The notes beneath the pieces were generated by a model. It was not told the DNA's origin, searched no databases, and was given only the letters and a program-made list of their open reading frames with translations. A stretch of 64,000 nt of DNA, from positions 3,968,001 through 4,032,000 of the forward strand of contig NW_024468912.1 of NCBI RefSeq assembly GCF_011745365.1, read 5' to 3'. The DNA is from Cryphonectria parasitica EP155 (lineage: Eukaryota; Ascomycota; Sordariomycetes; Diaporthales; Cryphonectriaceae). Below, piece by piece: positions 1-11,645 of the stretch (positions are counted from its first letter, which is position 1; every line of letters starts with the position of its first letter). The position numbers were made by a program, and so were the translations under genes.

Positions 1-1070
1 ACACGTCCATTACCCGTGCTCGTTTCGAGGAGCTGTGCCAGGACCTCTTCCGCTCTACCCTGCAGCCTGTTGACCGTGTCCTGACGGACGCCAAGATCGA
101 CAAGTCTCAGGTGCACGAGATTGTCCTGGTCGGCGGTTCTACCCGTATTCCCCGCATCCAGAAGCTGATCACCGACTACTTCAACGGCAAGGAGCCCAAC
201 AAGTCCATCAACCCCGATGAGGCTGTTGCCTACGGTGCTGCCGTTCAGGCCGCCATTCTGTCTGGCGATACCAGCTCCAAGTCCACCAACGAGATTCTGC
301 TCCTGGATGTTGCGCCGCTCTCCATCGGTATCGAGACCGCTGGTGGCATGATGACCAAGCTCATCCCCCGCAACACCACCATCCCTACCAAGAAGTCCGA
401 GGTCTTCTCGACCTTCTCCGACAACCAGCCCGGTGTGCTCATCCAGGTCTACGAGGGTGAGCGTCAGCGCACCAAGGACAACAACCTGCTCGGCAAGTTC
501 GAGCTCACCGGCATCCCTCCTGCGCCTCGCGGTGTTCCTCAGATCGAGGTTACCTTCGATGTGGACGCCAACGGTATCATCAACGTCTCCGCCCTGGAGA
601 AGGGTACCGGCAAGACCAACAAGATTGTCATCACCAACGACAAGGGTCGTCTGTCGAAGGAGGAGATTGAGCGTATGCTGTCAGAGGCCGAGAAGTACAA
701 GGAGGAGGATGAGGCCGAGGCTTCCCGTGTCTCTGCCAAGAACGGCCTCGAGTCCTACGCCTACTCTCTGCGCAACACCCTGTCCGACTCCAAGGTCGAC
801 GAGAAGCTTGACGCTGCCGACAAGGAGAAGCTGAACGCTGAGATCAGCACGGTCGTTACCTGGCTCGACGAGAACCAGACCGCCACTCGTGAGGAGTATG
901 AGGACAAGCAGAAGGAGCTCGAGGGCATTGCCAACCCCATCATGATGAAGTTCTACGGTGCTTCCGGTGCTGGTGGCATGCCTGGCGGTATGCCAGGTGG
1001 CATGCCCGGTGGCGCTCCCGGCGCTGCCCCTGGTGGCGACGACGGTCCTACCGTCGAGGAGGTCGACTAA
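1..1070 (+). CDS. Cytosolic Hsp70 chaperone (SSA type), 3' part only
   Basis: ATP-dependent protein-folding chaperone of the cytosol and nucleus. The gene enters from the left edge; the first complete codon starts at base 3 and the reading frame runs 355 residues to TAA at 1068-1070. Visible parts are the end of the nucleotide-binding domain (the [10 protein letters not shown] phosphate/adenosine segment), the linker, the beta-sandwich substrate-binding domain ([20 protein letters not shown]), the helical lid, a GGMP-repeat tail and the terminal EEVD. The EEVD end is the cytosolic Hsp70 signature that docks TPR co-chaperones, and it separates this copy from ER (HDEL) and mitochondrial forms. 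No intron is seen in this part. The SBA1/p23 gene at 50.5-51.6 kb encodes another part of the Hsp70/Hsp90 machinery but is not linked. The start codon and promoter lie outside the window, so heat regulation cannot be judged. Confidence 0.97.
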   Translation, partial: TSITRARFEELCQDLFRSTLQPVDRVLTDAKIDKSQVHEIVLVGGSTRIPRIQKLITDYFNGKEPNKSINPDEAVAYGAAVQAAILSGDTSSKSTNEILLLDVAPLSIGIETAGGMMTKLIPRNTTIPTKKSEVFSTFSDNQPGVLIQVYEGERQRTKDNNLLGKFELTGIPPAPRGVPQIEVTFDVDANGIINVSALEKGTGKTNKIVITNDKGRLSKEEIERMLSEAEKYKEEDEAEASRVSAKNGLESYAYSLRNTLSDSKVDEKLDAADKEKLNAEISTVVTWLDENQTATREEYEDKQKELEGIANPIMMKFYGASGAGGMPGGMPGGMPGGAPGAAPGGDDGPTVEEVD

Positions 1071-1476
1071 GCGATTTCACCTCGCAAAGATTGCATGTCG
1101 ACGAGGATTTGGAGGAGTTCAAGGCCTTTCGATTTTTACGACATGCTAAGGGGTTAACTTAGACGATGGAGTCTCTTTCCTTTGTTTTTGCCATGACTTA
1201 ATGATACAGGGAAAAATTCGGCTCGGAAGGGTATACAAGTGCATTGGTCGTACTTAATTCATTCGACAGAAAGGAATTCAATAAAAAAAATAAAAAATCA
1301 ATAATCTCTCGCCAGGTTCCATGGCTACTTGTGACATGTCTTCTATTATGTAAACATCAAATTGAAGTTGGTTATTGGGAGAACAGAGAGGAGTACAGGT
1401 GTAAACGTTCTCTGGAACTCGCCCTAGTATCCCTGGTATATGTTAATTGTTTTAGTCGTCTCTTCAAGATCAATTG
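1071..1476. other. Convergent intergenic region
   Basis: Spacer between the 3' ends of HSP70 (plus) and EMI1 (minus). It is AT-richer than the flanking genes, with an A-rich stretch near 1280-1300. It presumably holds both 3' UTRs. No gene or RNA is seen. Confidence 0.6.
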
Positions 1477-2277
1477 TTATGATCCCCTGTCAAGCCCTTT
1501 ACGTATCCTCTCCATCCTCTCCATCTCCCACCTCTGCAACTCGGCATCCTCTACCTGGGCTGCCTCCACAGGAGCCGAGAAAGCCTCACCGGGCGCGACC
1601 CTCTCGGTCCTCTCCCGCCAGACGTCCTCGCTGCTGGGCTTCCCCGGACCGTACCGGGCGAGGAGCTTGGCGCGGTAGTGCTCGCGAATCAGATCCTCCT
1701 TGACGGGGCCGGCGGCTTGGCCTTTTACGCGCATGCAGAACCAGAGGTCGTCCCAGAGATCGGTGCAGGCGCGGACGGTGCCGTAGCGGTAGATGTTGTT
1801 CCACTGGCCGCCGAGGGACTGGCAGTAGAAGGCTTGGTTGAAGGCGGACTCGCAGTCCATGGTGGTGGGGAGGAGGGACTCGGCTAGGGGGGAGAGGCGG
1901 GTTTGGGTCGTCGTGGAGGAGGAGGTGGAGGTTTCTTCTGTTGTTGTCGTTGTGGAGGAGGAGGGTGCGGTGGAGCTGTCCTTGCTTGCCCACCGCGACG
2001 ACCACGAGGAGAATGGCATTCTGGCCGGCGGCCCTTGATTAGGCGTGGACCCGCCGCCTTCTTCTGGACCTCTCCGCGAGCTCTCGGCACCGCCCATCAG
2101 CTCCTCGAGGAACTTGTGCACCTCTGGGTCTGCCTCTGGCGCGGCCTTGTTCTGGGGTGGTTGTTGTGACTGTTGCGCTGCTGCTGTTGCTGTCTGGCGG
2201 TCGTCTCGTGGCGGTGTCGCATCTTGCGATGGTGGGGGTGAGGCCGGAGGAGCAGGAGCTCCCCAGAACCAGCCCAT
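1477..2277 (-). CDS. EMI1: Emi1-like twin CX9C protein (DUF3128 family)
   Basis: Single-exon gene of 266 residues starting MGWFWGAP. The first 140 residues are low complexity (Pro, Gln, Ser and Thr runs). The conserved core follows: Cys142-x9-Cys152 and Cys171-x9-Cys181 form a twin CX9C motif within the DUF3128/Emi1 pattern (DCESAFNQAFYC, then ACTDLWDDLWFC). The tail is charged and helical. Known from the family: yeast Emi1 was named for early meiotic induction, and twin CX9C proteins are usually oxidised by Mia40 in the mitochondrial intermembrane space. Inference: this is a small mitochondrial intermembrane-space or respiratory-function protein. It converges with HSP70 and has a telomere-like box about 230 bases upstream of its start codon. 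The long N-terminal extension compared with yeast is typical of filamentous fungi and could conceal a later true start. Confidence 0.88.
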   Translation of the reverse strand: MGWFWGAPAPPASPPPSQDATPPRDDRQTATAAAQQSQQPPQNKAAPEADPEVHKFLEELMGGAESSRRGPEEGGGSTPNQGPPARMPFSSWSSRWASKDSSTAPSSSTTTTTEETSTSSSTTTQTRLSPLAESLLPTTMDCESAFNQAFYCQSLGGQWNNIYRYGTVRACTDLWDDLWFCMRVKGQAAGPVKEDLIREHYRAKLLARYGPGKPSSEDVWRERTERVAPGEAFSAPVEAAQVEDAELQRWEMERMERIRKGLDRGS

Positions 2278-2844
2278 CTTTTGTATGTGTATATGTCTTT
2301 CCTCGTAGGGGTTTTCCTGCTTCCTCGTTCCTCGGTCAAAGTCTGCTTGCTGAAAAATCTATATGAACTTCCTGGGAGGTGTTTGCTGCTGGGAAATCTT
2401 CAAAGAGTTGCGCAACAGAGAGGCAGGCACCGCATTGCATTGCGCTGCCGTGGCTCCTCAACTTTTCGCAGAATCTCTTTGCCTGCCAAGACCCTTGGGG
2501 GGATAGCCCTAACCCTAGTGGGCATATGGGGGAGAGGACTTAGTGATGAGTAACTCACCACCGACCTCCCCCTCCCCCCACCAACCTTCTTTCTTTATAG
2601 ACCAGAATGTCAAGTAGACTGACTTCCGTTGTAATTACTCACAGATTTCAGATACCAGAAATCAGGTAGGAATTCACGTGGGTTTAATTGTCAGGCATAG
2701 TAGCTGCTATCACGAAAACATGATGCAAAAATAATAATTCGAAGTCAGGACAGAATCCGCAATACATATACACATATTCGTTTCATTTCATTCCATCTCT
2801 ATATCCCACCACAATCATTCCGGCCTGGCTACCCAGAAACGAGA
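2278..2844. other. EMI1 upstream region
   Basis: Spacer between the EMI1 start codon and the 3' end of the DUF3176 gene. It contains the telobox-like site at 2507-2518. Otherwise only AT-rich, unstructured sequence is seen; no gene. Confidence 0.6.
2507..2518 (-). promoter_or_regulatory. Telomere-repeat-like box (telobox) upstream of EMI1
   Basis: The plus strand reads GCCCTAACCCTAG, which on the minus strand (the EMI1 sense strand) is TAGGGTTAGGG, almost two units of the TTAGGG telomere repeat used by filamentous ascomycetes. It lies about 230 bases upstream of the EMI1 ATG. Teloboxes bind Tbf1/TRF-type Myb proteins and are known in promoters of ribosomal-protein, snoRNA and other genes. 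A regulatory role here is inferred. Confidence 0.45.
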
Positions 2845-5024
2845 CTATATTGAGGTACATGTCATCACTAGCCCATTAACAGCACTAAATTGCCCCCGAA
2901 TCACCTCCGATTGCTGTTTCAACCCTTGAGGCGACAGCAGGCTCCGGTCCTCCTCGAGTTCATCGCCCAACTCGTCCAGGCCCGACATCCTCGTGAACAA
3001 GGGTAGCATGCTGGACGTCTTCCAGGAGTCGATGTGCTGCCGCCGCGTGTAGAGCAGGGTGGAGAGGAAGAAAATGATGGCCAGTAGGACCGCCGTCGCG
3101 GGGAGTGAGATCCATCTCCAGTCAACTCGGATGTATGTCTTGATTGAATAGGGACGGGGAAAGTCAGCGCTCAGTCACATTGATGTTTCTTAACCGGGTA
3201 CAATTGGGATGTGGGGGGGCGAGAGGGACATAGTACAGCAGCCGTGAATGGAGCAAGATTGTTTGCCAGTGTAGTATCGCTTGTTTTACTCACCTCTTGT
3301 GCAAGGGCTGTACCATATACAGAGGTGGCATTGGGGTTCTGGGCGACGATGTAGGACATGGCCGTGGTGATGTTTTGGATGCGCTCAGTCAGGTTGGATG
3401 AAGACAGCAACGCCTTGCCAGCATCCGCATCGGAGGTGGTGGCCAAGCTGCCGTTCAGTTGCTGGATGATGAAGGCGTGGTCGTTGGGGTTGATGTAGAA
3501 GCTGGCATTACCCGACGAGTTGTCGGGAGCGGCGATGGCGAACTTGGAGTTGACGTAGTATTCATCGTCAATGTCATCATTGTCATATTTGGTCTCGCCA
3601 GGGATGGGTACGGCGACGAGAGCATACTCCGTTGTCAACCCAGGCTCGAAGACACCGTTGACCACGGAGAGGTTCTGGTAGTGGAGCGCAGTCCAGCCGA
3701 TAGTGCACTCGATGCCCTCAGTCTCGGCCCACTCGAGCGGTATGGGGTCATCCGAGTCTCCCGCTCCGCTGACGGGTACGTTGACCGCATACAGCTTGAC
3801 CAGCGTCGGCTCTACCCAATTAGCACTGTAATTCCACCCGGTGTGCGTCACGGACCGGAAGCTCGTGGCGATGGCACCCTCGCTGGAGGTGACGCCGACA
3901 GTCATGTCAAAGGAGACGTTGCCAGGAAGGGTGTATGTATAGCCCACTAGCCCATTGTAAGAAGGCTTCGTCGCCGTCATGTTGGTGGTGACGTTCAAAC
4001 ACTGGGCCGAGATACCCAGGGTGGTGAAAGGCGCCCAGGTACAATTACCAGTAGGACAAGCCACATTGATGGATGTGTCGAGGTCGTCTGCTACGGGTGT
4101 CAGAAGTCTGAAGTATGGACTTACAGAGTGCGAAGAAAGAGAGGAAGAAAAAGGTCACAGACATAAACCACTCATGATGGCGCCCGTCATCGAGGATTGA
4201 ACTTGCTCAGCCATGACCGTATTAACGCTGTTGAGATTGCCATCCCCATCAACCGCTGTCTGGCGGTAGAGCCCAATGCCGCTGTCATACGCATTCGATG
4301 ACCCAAAGGTCACCCTGTCGGCATACTCGGAGGCCGGGACCCACCGCAGGGAGTAAGAGATGATTTGCTGTGTAAAAGCACCCACGGCCAGCGAGAGCAA
4401 GGCGATCACAGACCCGACCACAGCCAGCTTGGCACGTATGTTGATGGTCCAGATGAACCGCAGGGCCCCGATCGGCTCGGTTGCTTCCTGGAAATAGTCG
4501 TAGTCTCGAAGACGGCGGCTAGACCTACTGAAGTAGATCCATTTGAGCTGGCCGACGCAGGCGACAGTGGTCAACATGAAGCCCGCCTCGGTAAGGGTTG
4601 AGAATACAGAAACGAGGGTGTTTGGGGCGATGGTGAAGTGCCAGTCGGACAGGGCCCTGTCTCTCTCGTAGAGAAGGACGATGATGATGGCGGCGAAGCA
4701 GGCCATGCTCAGCACCATGGAGAGAAACTCCCATTTCCATTCCCAGAGCGCCAGGCGCGACGACCGCACCCCATTCCTTGGCCACGTCCTCTCGGGTTTT
4801 GTCGTGGCTGGTTCGTGTTCGCCATAAGGATGAATAGACTGCTCTTGTTCATTGGCATAAGGATAGCCTTCTCCAGGCTGCTGGCCGTCAGTATTGAGAG
4901 CCGTGTGGGCATCAGAGGCCATTTCCGAAGAGACCAGAGGTGCATGCTCGTGATAGGTCGGCGGTTGGGACTGGGCATCCGAAGACCTTTGGCCTGGAGC
5001 CTCGTGAGAGCGTAACAGATCCAT
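2845..5024 (-). CDS. DUF3176 multi-pass membrane protein
   Basis: Fungal-specific membrane protein of unknown function, 648 residues from three exons: 5024-4169, 4090-3294 and 3138-2845. Exon 1 starts MDLLRSHEAP; no in-frame ATG is seen in the open frame upstream of it. The N-terminal 130 residues are polar and disordered. They are followed by transmembrane segments (FLSMVLSMACFAAIIIVLL, then IRAKLAVVGSVIALLSLAVGA) with the DUF3176 core ALSDWHFTIAPNTLVS between them. A long extracytoplasmic domain carries the family CPTGNCTW motif and several N-glycosylation sequons. A final membrane helix (LPATAVLLAIIFFLSTLLY) precedes a cytoplasmic tail. The second intron has a clean GTGAGT donor and joins ALAQE to TYIRVDW as in relatives. 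The first intron (4168-4091) uses a weak GTTTAT donor, so that junction could be off by a few codons. The function is not known. Confidence 0.85.
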
Positions 5025-6241
5025 GAAGGCCACACTGACAGCAGCTAGCTTTTTACCCTGGCTAAGACGATAAAATAGCCATGTAGGGAACGATAGAGAT
5101 AGAGAAGAGAGCTTGCAGAAAGGGCCCGCCAAATCTGGACAATGGACGGGGCCCGGGACATCATATATGCAACGAACAAGTTGCGGCTGAAGTGTGCATG
5201 ATAGATGGTCCACATACCAGGCGCCAGGAGTATGCAAAGGAGGTGGAGACTGAGTTGAAGTTGTCTGCCTCATTGGCCTTGCAGGACACCCTCACAGGGC
5301 CCAAAACTGGGGGATGATATGGAGCCGTAGGATCGGGTGCTCGGTAGGATTCAAGAGGAAGACCGGGTGTGGAGAGAAAAGCGCTATGGGAGGCGACCGC
5401 AATGGAGTTGCTGGTCAGCAGCTGGCCTCAGCGGTGAGCAAGATCGATGATGTACTGCGGCTTCAGCCTGCTGGACACAACGTGAAGGACGAGCCGAACC
5501 TCCGGCACACGGAAGGCTCACTCAGCTTGAGGGTACACCACAGCCACCAGATCTACATGCGACACCAACATCACGTCAAAAGCTGCTCGACCCAGAACAG
5601 CCGAAGTCGCTTATGCAATGTGCACCCTTGGTCATGGCAAGAGCTCTCTGCATTGCAGCATGAGGAGTAAGAGACGCCTTGCTGCAGCGAGAGGGAACTT
5701 CTGTTCTGGCGCGCATAATGAAGGAGTCTGCGCTAGACATGAAGTCCGTCTGAACAGGGATCCTGAAGAGTCCGATTAGGTGCTTTCCGAGGTCTTCAAG
5801 TCCGATATTTTCTGTTGCAGACTGTCTGCGATAAGCGATGCGGCCGTTTTGTTTTGAAGGGAGGGGGGTGGGTTATGTCGAGGGTTTAGTTAATTTCAAA
5901 AAATGACAATGTTGTCTTGTCATCAACGCCGAGTACCGGCACTATGGACACAAGGTAGTAATGGTGGTTGACAGCAACAGTCAGCAGGTCATCCTTGCCT
6001 TTGCCAGGCCCACAGCATGTGCTTAGCTGCTGCACTAGACCCTGTTGCGCGAACTGTTGCGCTGATTTAGCGCGCCTATGACCTCACTGGCACATTTTAT
6101 CAGGCGCGACTCACCACTATCATTTACCAAAACCATGGACACAACTTGGTGGGGTGACAATCTGGGCAGAGACACCTTCATCGCCTCTCCCCAGCGTCCA
6201 TACCTCGCATCTTGTTCTCACCACACGATCATGAGGAAGCC
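5025..6241. other. Divergent intergenic region
   Basis: Region between the starts of the DUF3176 gene (minus) and YME2 (plus), presumably containing both promoters and 5' leaders. Open frames here have no recognisable protein character. A short upstream frame of YME2 lies at its right end. Confidence 0.6.
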
Positions 6242-6245
6242 ATGA
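6231..6245 (+). other. 4-codon upstream ORF overlapping the YME2 start
   Basis: ATG AGG AAG CCA TGA starts 11 bases before the YME2 ATG (6242). Its stop codon overlaps that ATG as ATGA, the arrangement typical of termination-reinitiation coupling. It would encode MRKP. Whether it is in the mRNA depends on the transcription start, which cannot be seen. Confidence 0.4.
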
Positions 6246-9009
6246 TCCCAAGGCGCCCCCTCCCTCGCCCGGCCTGGACCGATGTCCTTGCTGGGCATGT
6301 CCTCACCAGATCACGGCTCCAACCACGTTCAGGTCTTCTTCCTCCTTCGCTTCTGCTCGCCGCCTCGAGCCGCGACCTTCCTCGCCCCTCTCACGCAGGA
6401 CCTGCCACGACGAGGAGGTGGGAGACCACCACGACAGGAGACCAGAAGTCTGGTCACATCTACTCTGGGCCCAATGAGTCCATCCTCTTCTTCGACAACC
6501 TGTATCCGCTGAAGCTCACCTCGGGCGCTCTGAGCTATGCCATGCTATGGAGGCAGTGGAGGACGGACGACGACCTTTCAAACCTCCTCAAGGGCTTCGA
6601 CAGGTCCTCACTCGGCATGATGAACCCCATCAACATGGTCAGGCGGACCATCCCGGATGACGGGTCGCTCAAGGTTACAGAGCTCATCCCAAGGCCCAAG
6701 GACGGCGGGTGCTTTGTCAAGGTATCTTACCCGCCAGGGACGTCGCCGGACGAGATCGAGGGGAAGCTGTCTGCGCAGCTGGCGAAGCAGCCCGTCAAGC
6801 CCTGGTTCAACCCCTTTCGTGGCATCAAGGTCGGCCTGGTCAACGGCGTGCCGTGGCTCGAGGATATGGCCCGGTTCCCAAAGAGCAGGCTCAAGATCGA
6901 GTTCACCCCGAAGGACCCTGGCGCAGAGGCCGCCGAGCTGTCGCAGGAGAACCTCTTCTCCCTTTTTCGAAGATATGGCAAGATCGCCGATATCATCTCG
7001 CAGGCTCCAGACTCCAAGGTCCTGCCAAAATATGCGTATCTCGACTTCGCCTTCACACGGGATGCTATTATGGCGCGGAACTGCCTGCACGGCATCTTGG
7101 TCCCTGAGAATCTGGGTGGTGGCAAGGCTGGGACCATTCTCCGCCTGTCCTACGAGCAGAAGGTCAGGCCGCACCACATATGGGACTGGATCAGCAACCA
7201 TCCTCGCATCGTCATTCCCATCGTGGCCGCCCTGCTCGCAGGCATCACAGTCATCATCTTTGACCCGATCCGGGAGTTTTCTATCAAGGCGCACATCGAG
7301 AGGCGCTTTAGCCTGTCAGACAACAAGATCTTCCAGTGGTTCAAGCGGCGCACCAACGACATCCTGGCCTTCAGGAAGCACAAGGCTGAGGACGCTGGGC
7401 TGAAGGCGCTCTTCACGCACCGCAGGGATGCCATAGACCAGGTCCAGACGTGGCTGATGGAGTCTGCCGATACTTTCATCGTCGTCCAGGGCCCGCGCGG
7501 CTCAGGCAAGGAGGAGCTGGTGTTGGACCAGGCCCTCGGCGGGCGGAAGGATGTCCTTGTGCTTGACTGCAAGCCTATCGTGGAGGCCAAGGGCGAGAGC
7601 ACCACGATCAAGAAGCTGGCGGGCGAGGTTGGCTACAGGCCCGTCTTCTCATGGGCCAATCAACTGAGCAGCCTCGTAGACCTTGCCATCCAGAGCACCA
7701 CAGGTGTCAAGTCGGGCTTCTCTGAAACCCTCGACTCCCAGCTCAGCAAGATCCTCTCCAACACCGCCGCGGCTCTGAAGAGGGTTTCGCTCTCGGACCG
7801 CAAAAAGGAGGACGCCGACGCAAGCCTGAACGATGATGCGTTTCTCGAGGCTCATCCCGAGCGCCGGGCCGTGGTCGTCATCAACAACTTCCTGCTCAAG
7901 AACGAAGAGACCAGCATCGTGTACGACAAGCTCTCGGAGTGGGCAGCCGCCCTGGTCCAGGCCAACATCGCACACGTCATCTTCCTGACCAGCGACTCGT
8001 CCTACTCGAAACCACTGTCCAAGTCCCTGCCGGACAGGGTCTTCCGCACCATCGCGCTGGGTGACCTCTCGCCCGAGGTCGCCAAGCAGTACGTGCTAAG
8101 CCACCTCTCCCAGACCAAGCCCAAGGACAAGAACAAGAAGGAGTCCGCAGATGAGAACAAGGACACGGCCACCAGCGGCGAAGAGAAGTCGCAGGAGACC
8201 ACCACCGCTGTCGAGGAGTCGCCTCGGAACATCCAGGAGCTCGACGAGGTCATCACCGTCCTGGGCGGCCGCCTCACCGACCTCGAATTTCTCGCGCGGC
8301 GCATGAAGACGGGCCAGAGCCCCCGCCAGGCCGTGCAGGAAATCATCGACCAATCTGCCTCGGAGATCCTGAAGCTCTTCCTGCTCACCAACAAGCCCCC
8401 CTCGGACAGCAGCAGGAAGTATTCAACCGAGCAGGCCTGGTACCTGATCAAGGAGATCGCCAAGAAGGAGTCCCTGCGGTACAACGAGGTGCTGCTCTCG
8501 GACACCTTCGCCTCCTCAACGGCACCCGGCGTGGAGAACGGCGAGATCGCCCTCGAGAACCTGGCCAGCGCGGAGCTTATCAGCGTGCGCTCGCATCGCG
8601 GCCGCCCGCAGGCCATCACGGCCGGCAAGCCTGTGTACCAAGCCGCCTTCGACGCGCTTCTACGGGACCCTGTCCTCAAAGCCAAGATGGACCTGGCCGT
8701 GCTAACAGAGCTGGGAAAGATTGAGGGCAAAAATATTAACAAGGTGAGTGAGCTTGATGGGTTGCTTGCCTCCTCCCCCTTCCTCTCGATAGACTGGTCG
8801 ATACGCCCCCTCTCTTCCGCTAACATGTTATAACAACAATCCAGGTCGAGGCGGAGCTGAGCCTGCTAGCCTCTCTCCCCAAGCAACCCTACGAGACGAC
8901 GGCACGTATCAATTACCTTCTCGCCAAGCTTGCCGGCAGCCAGACCAAGATTCGGGACTATGAAATCGAGATGGCCAAGCTGAAGAAGGTCTTGATGCAG
9001 GAGACTTGA
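6242..9009 (+). CDS. YME2: Mitochondrial escape protein 2 (Yme2/Rna12)
   Basis: Integral mitochondrial inner-membrane protein linked in yeast to mtDNA maintenance, escape of DNA to the nucleus and nucleoid structure. It has 888 residues in two exons, 6242-8743 and 8845-9009 (GTGAGT donor, CCAG acceptor, phase 0). The N-terminus is Arg-rich with few acidic residues, as in mitochondrial presequences. An RRM-like domain lies at about residues 218-290 (ENLFSLFRRYGKIADI and YAYLDFAFTRDAI). A transmembrane helix follows at about 322-340 (RIVIPIVAALLAGITVIIF), then the large Rna12 domain facing the intermembrane space with a P-loop-like GPRGSGKEEL at about 416. A charged, KE-rich insert lies near residue 630. 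The C-terminal exon encodes a coiled helix. Length is close to the 850 residues of yeast Yme2. The ATG at 6242 is chosen because the open frame upstream of it has no other in-frame ATG. Confidence 0.95.
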
Positions 9010-9410
9010 GGAGGGCAGGGTGTAGTTTGTACCTTGTGAGGTGGGATGAGAGAAGGAGGAAAAGGGGGAAAGGGCCAGGAAAACAGGCGGGACGCATTAT
9101 CGGGAGGTTCACAGCACAGACTTGATGATACCCTCCTCACACTCGGTCAATGAGTTATATTCACAATTGAAACATTTAAATTTGTAGTCTCCTCCCCTTA
9201 TCTTTTTCCCACGCTACGGACCACTCACGAATATATTGACCAACCTCTGAACTCTGTCCTCATCCCGTCCTCTCCTCGCACTTACAAGGTATCTTGCTTG
9301 GCATCAACAGGTTATAACAAGAGAATGGAATCAAGACAACAAACTCATTCCAACACCGATACTCTCGAGATCCTTCTTCTTTGATCAGAAGACTACTTGC
9401 TGGCTGGGGA
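9010..9410. other. Convergent intergenic region
   Basis: Spacer between the 3' ends of YME2 and MIF2, with AT-rich sequence around 9140-9180. No gene is seen. Confidence 0.6.
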
Positions 9411-11645
9411 TCAGGCCATTTGGCTGACATCGGCCCCCGCCAAACCCGTTACTTCGCAGCCTTGCGAGAAGAAGATCCGCGCGGGCCTGTCTTGTACGTT
9501 CTCGATGCTATAGTAATTTCCTGCAAAATAGAGTTAGTTATCGCCGTGACTCATCTCGTGCTGCGTTCAAAAAGCAGTGGTTTGAAGAAGGGGAGAAAAA
9601 CTTTACCTCTGGGCACGAACCACATCCCTCCCCGCCCAATGCTGAAGACCGTATCCGCCACGGTGACGGTAACCCTGCCCGAGAAGACAAAGAAGGTCAT
9701 GTGCATCTTGCGCGAGTTCTTGGGCTTCTTCTCGGCGTGCGGCGGCAGGTCGACCACGCCGGACCCGAAGAAGGGCAGGCTGAGGGTCTTGGCAAAGCGG
9801 AAGGTGGCGTTGCGGATCTCGCGCGTTGTGATGGCGTTGGCCGACACCGCGATCTGCTCGTCTGCCACCTCGATCTGCTCATCCGGCCCGGGCGGATTCA
9901 CCTCGTGCTCGGGCTGCCAGACGGCGATCTCGCCCGTGATGACGTCGCCGTCCTCCTCCCAAGGTTCAAGCTCGTCGACGTCGTCCTCGTCCTCGTGGTG
10001 GCCGCCGCGCCTCTTGCCGCCGCCCTTTTTGCCAGCAGGCCTGCCCCTGCGTCGCTGCCCGCCCTTCTGATCCGGTTCCGGTTCGTCGATGCGCACAATG
10101 TTTTTGATATGCGGCAGCAGGATCGAGGTCTTGCCGTCCTCGAGGATCGCATCGTCGTCGAGCTCCGTGCGCTCGTTCCGCCAGAACTTGAGCGGCTGGT
10201 ACGAGGTGCGGCCAGACCGCGTCGTGAACATGTTGGCTCCTGCACCTGGGGCTTCGCGTCTCGTAATCACCAGCCCTCGGGATTTTGGCAGCGGGGGGCC
10301 GCGTGGGATCTCTGCCACCGACGTGTCGCCCACACCGTCAGAGGTCCGTTTCGCTGCTCGCTTCTGTTTCGAGATGGCCGGCTTCTTAGCGGGTCCCGCC
10401 GTCGATCTCTCGGCAGCCGCCGCCTTGGGGCGACCTCTGCGCTTGGGCGCCTGCTCTGCCGGTTCGCCCTCTTCGTCGCCGACATGAGAGTTGCTGCCCT
10501 TGGCCTTCTTCTTTGCTGGTTGTTTTTCGGCCTCCTCTTGCGCGGCATGGTTGGCGGGCAGGCGGCCTCGTTTCTTGCCTGCGCGTACCGGTTCCTCGTC
10601 GGCGGGCTCGATTGACTCGACAATTCTGTCCTCTTCCTGTTCTTGGACACGCTCTATTTTCTTGGACCGGCCCCGGCCTTTCTTGGTAGATGACGGTGGC
10701 GCTTCTACCGCCTCCTCCTCCCCCTGCTGCTGCTGGTCTTCTTCAACTTCCTCTTCTTCTTCGTCTTCTTCTTCCTCCTCCTCTTCCTCCCTTTCTTCCT
10801 CTTCCTCCGGCCCATCCCCACTAGCGAAAGCGGAATTATCGCCTCCGCCATCCAACATCGCCATAGATTCCTCCTCTCCCCTCTCTGACTCCTCTTCCGG
10901 CTCGGAAGGCGAACTTCTGCGTCCGTTGACAGCAGCGGCCGCCTTGCCCTTGCCGTTCACCCCATTCATGCCGTTCGGCTTGGGCAGGACTGGTTTGGAG
11001 GCCAGCAGGTCGTTCTTGAAGTCGAGCCTCCGCTGCACAGACTTGGCGCCGGACGGAGACCCATCGACGAGCTTGGAGGGCCGGAGGGGCGAGGACGACA
11101 TGCCGGCAGGCCTGCGTGCTGGGGAGTTGAGGGTCGTTTTAAGCGGCGACCTGGCGCGCGCCGGCGGACGGCCGTTCATGAACGCGGAGGGTGCTGGGGC
11201 AGTTACTAGAAGGCGAGGAAAGGGAACAGGATGTCGCGTTAGCTAGAGATGCTCTCTCTTCATCATCATGGTGATCTCCCTTGGCTGGATCCAAAACAAC
11301 TCACCTTCGTCAATGTCCATGGGCTCCTCCTCCTCCTCGCTTTCGTCCTCTTCAGCGTCATCGTACCTGCCGTCGTGGCTCTCCTTGTCGGGCGAGGAGA
11401 AGAGGTCGTCCAGGGGTTGCATGCCATGTTCGTCGCGCACACCGGTATCCTTTAGGGTAACTCCGGTCTTGCTAAGATGTGGAAGCAGTTCGCGTCAGTG
11501 ACAGGGTCGACAACACACTTGCACAGAAGCAAGAATGTGTGAGAGTTGTTGTTGCTGCTACACACCGGCCGCGGACACCCAAATCATGGAAAGCCTCGCT
11601 CGCTGCCATGGAGCGACGCTGCGCTGATGACTGGCGCGGTGCCAT
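9411..11645 (-). CDS. MIF2: Inner kinetochore protein Mif2/CENP-C
   Basis: Inner-kinetochore protein that binds CENP-A nucleosomes and connects centromeric chromatin to the outer kinetochore. Four exons were reconstructed: 11645-11566, 11471-11305, 11205-9607 and 9520-9411, giving 651 residues; all phases agree. Exons 1-2 encode the conserved N-terminal block (FHDLGVRGRKTGVTLKDTG, then RDEHGMQPLDDLFSSP) that in yeast contacts the Mis12 complex. The middle is acidic and basic low-complexity sequence with AT-hook-like GRGRSKK and RRGRPK segments. The CENP-C motif RSGRTSYQPLKFW, which contacts the CENP-A tail and the H2A/H2B acidic patch, is at about residues 409-421. The C-terminal cupin dimerisation domain (about 515-640) ends in FVPRGNYYSIENVQDRPAR, which is only complete when intron 3 (9606-9521) is removed. 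It diverges from RNH201. Confidence 0.94.

Noticed and set aside
5314..5670. 118-codon open frame between DUF3176 and YME2
   Set aside because: No recognisable family and no gene-like features; it lies in the divergent promoter region.
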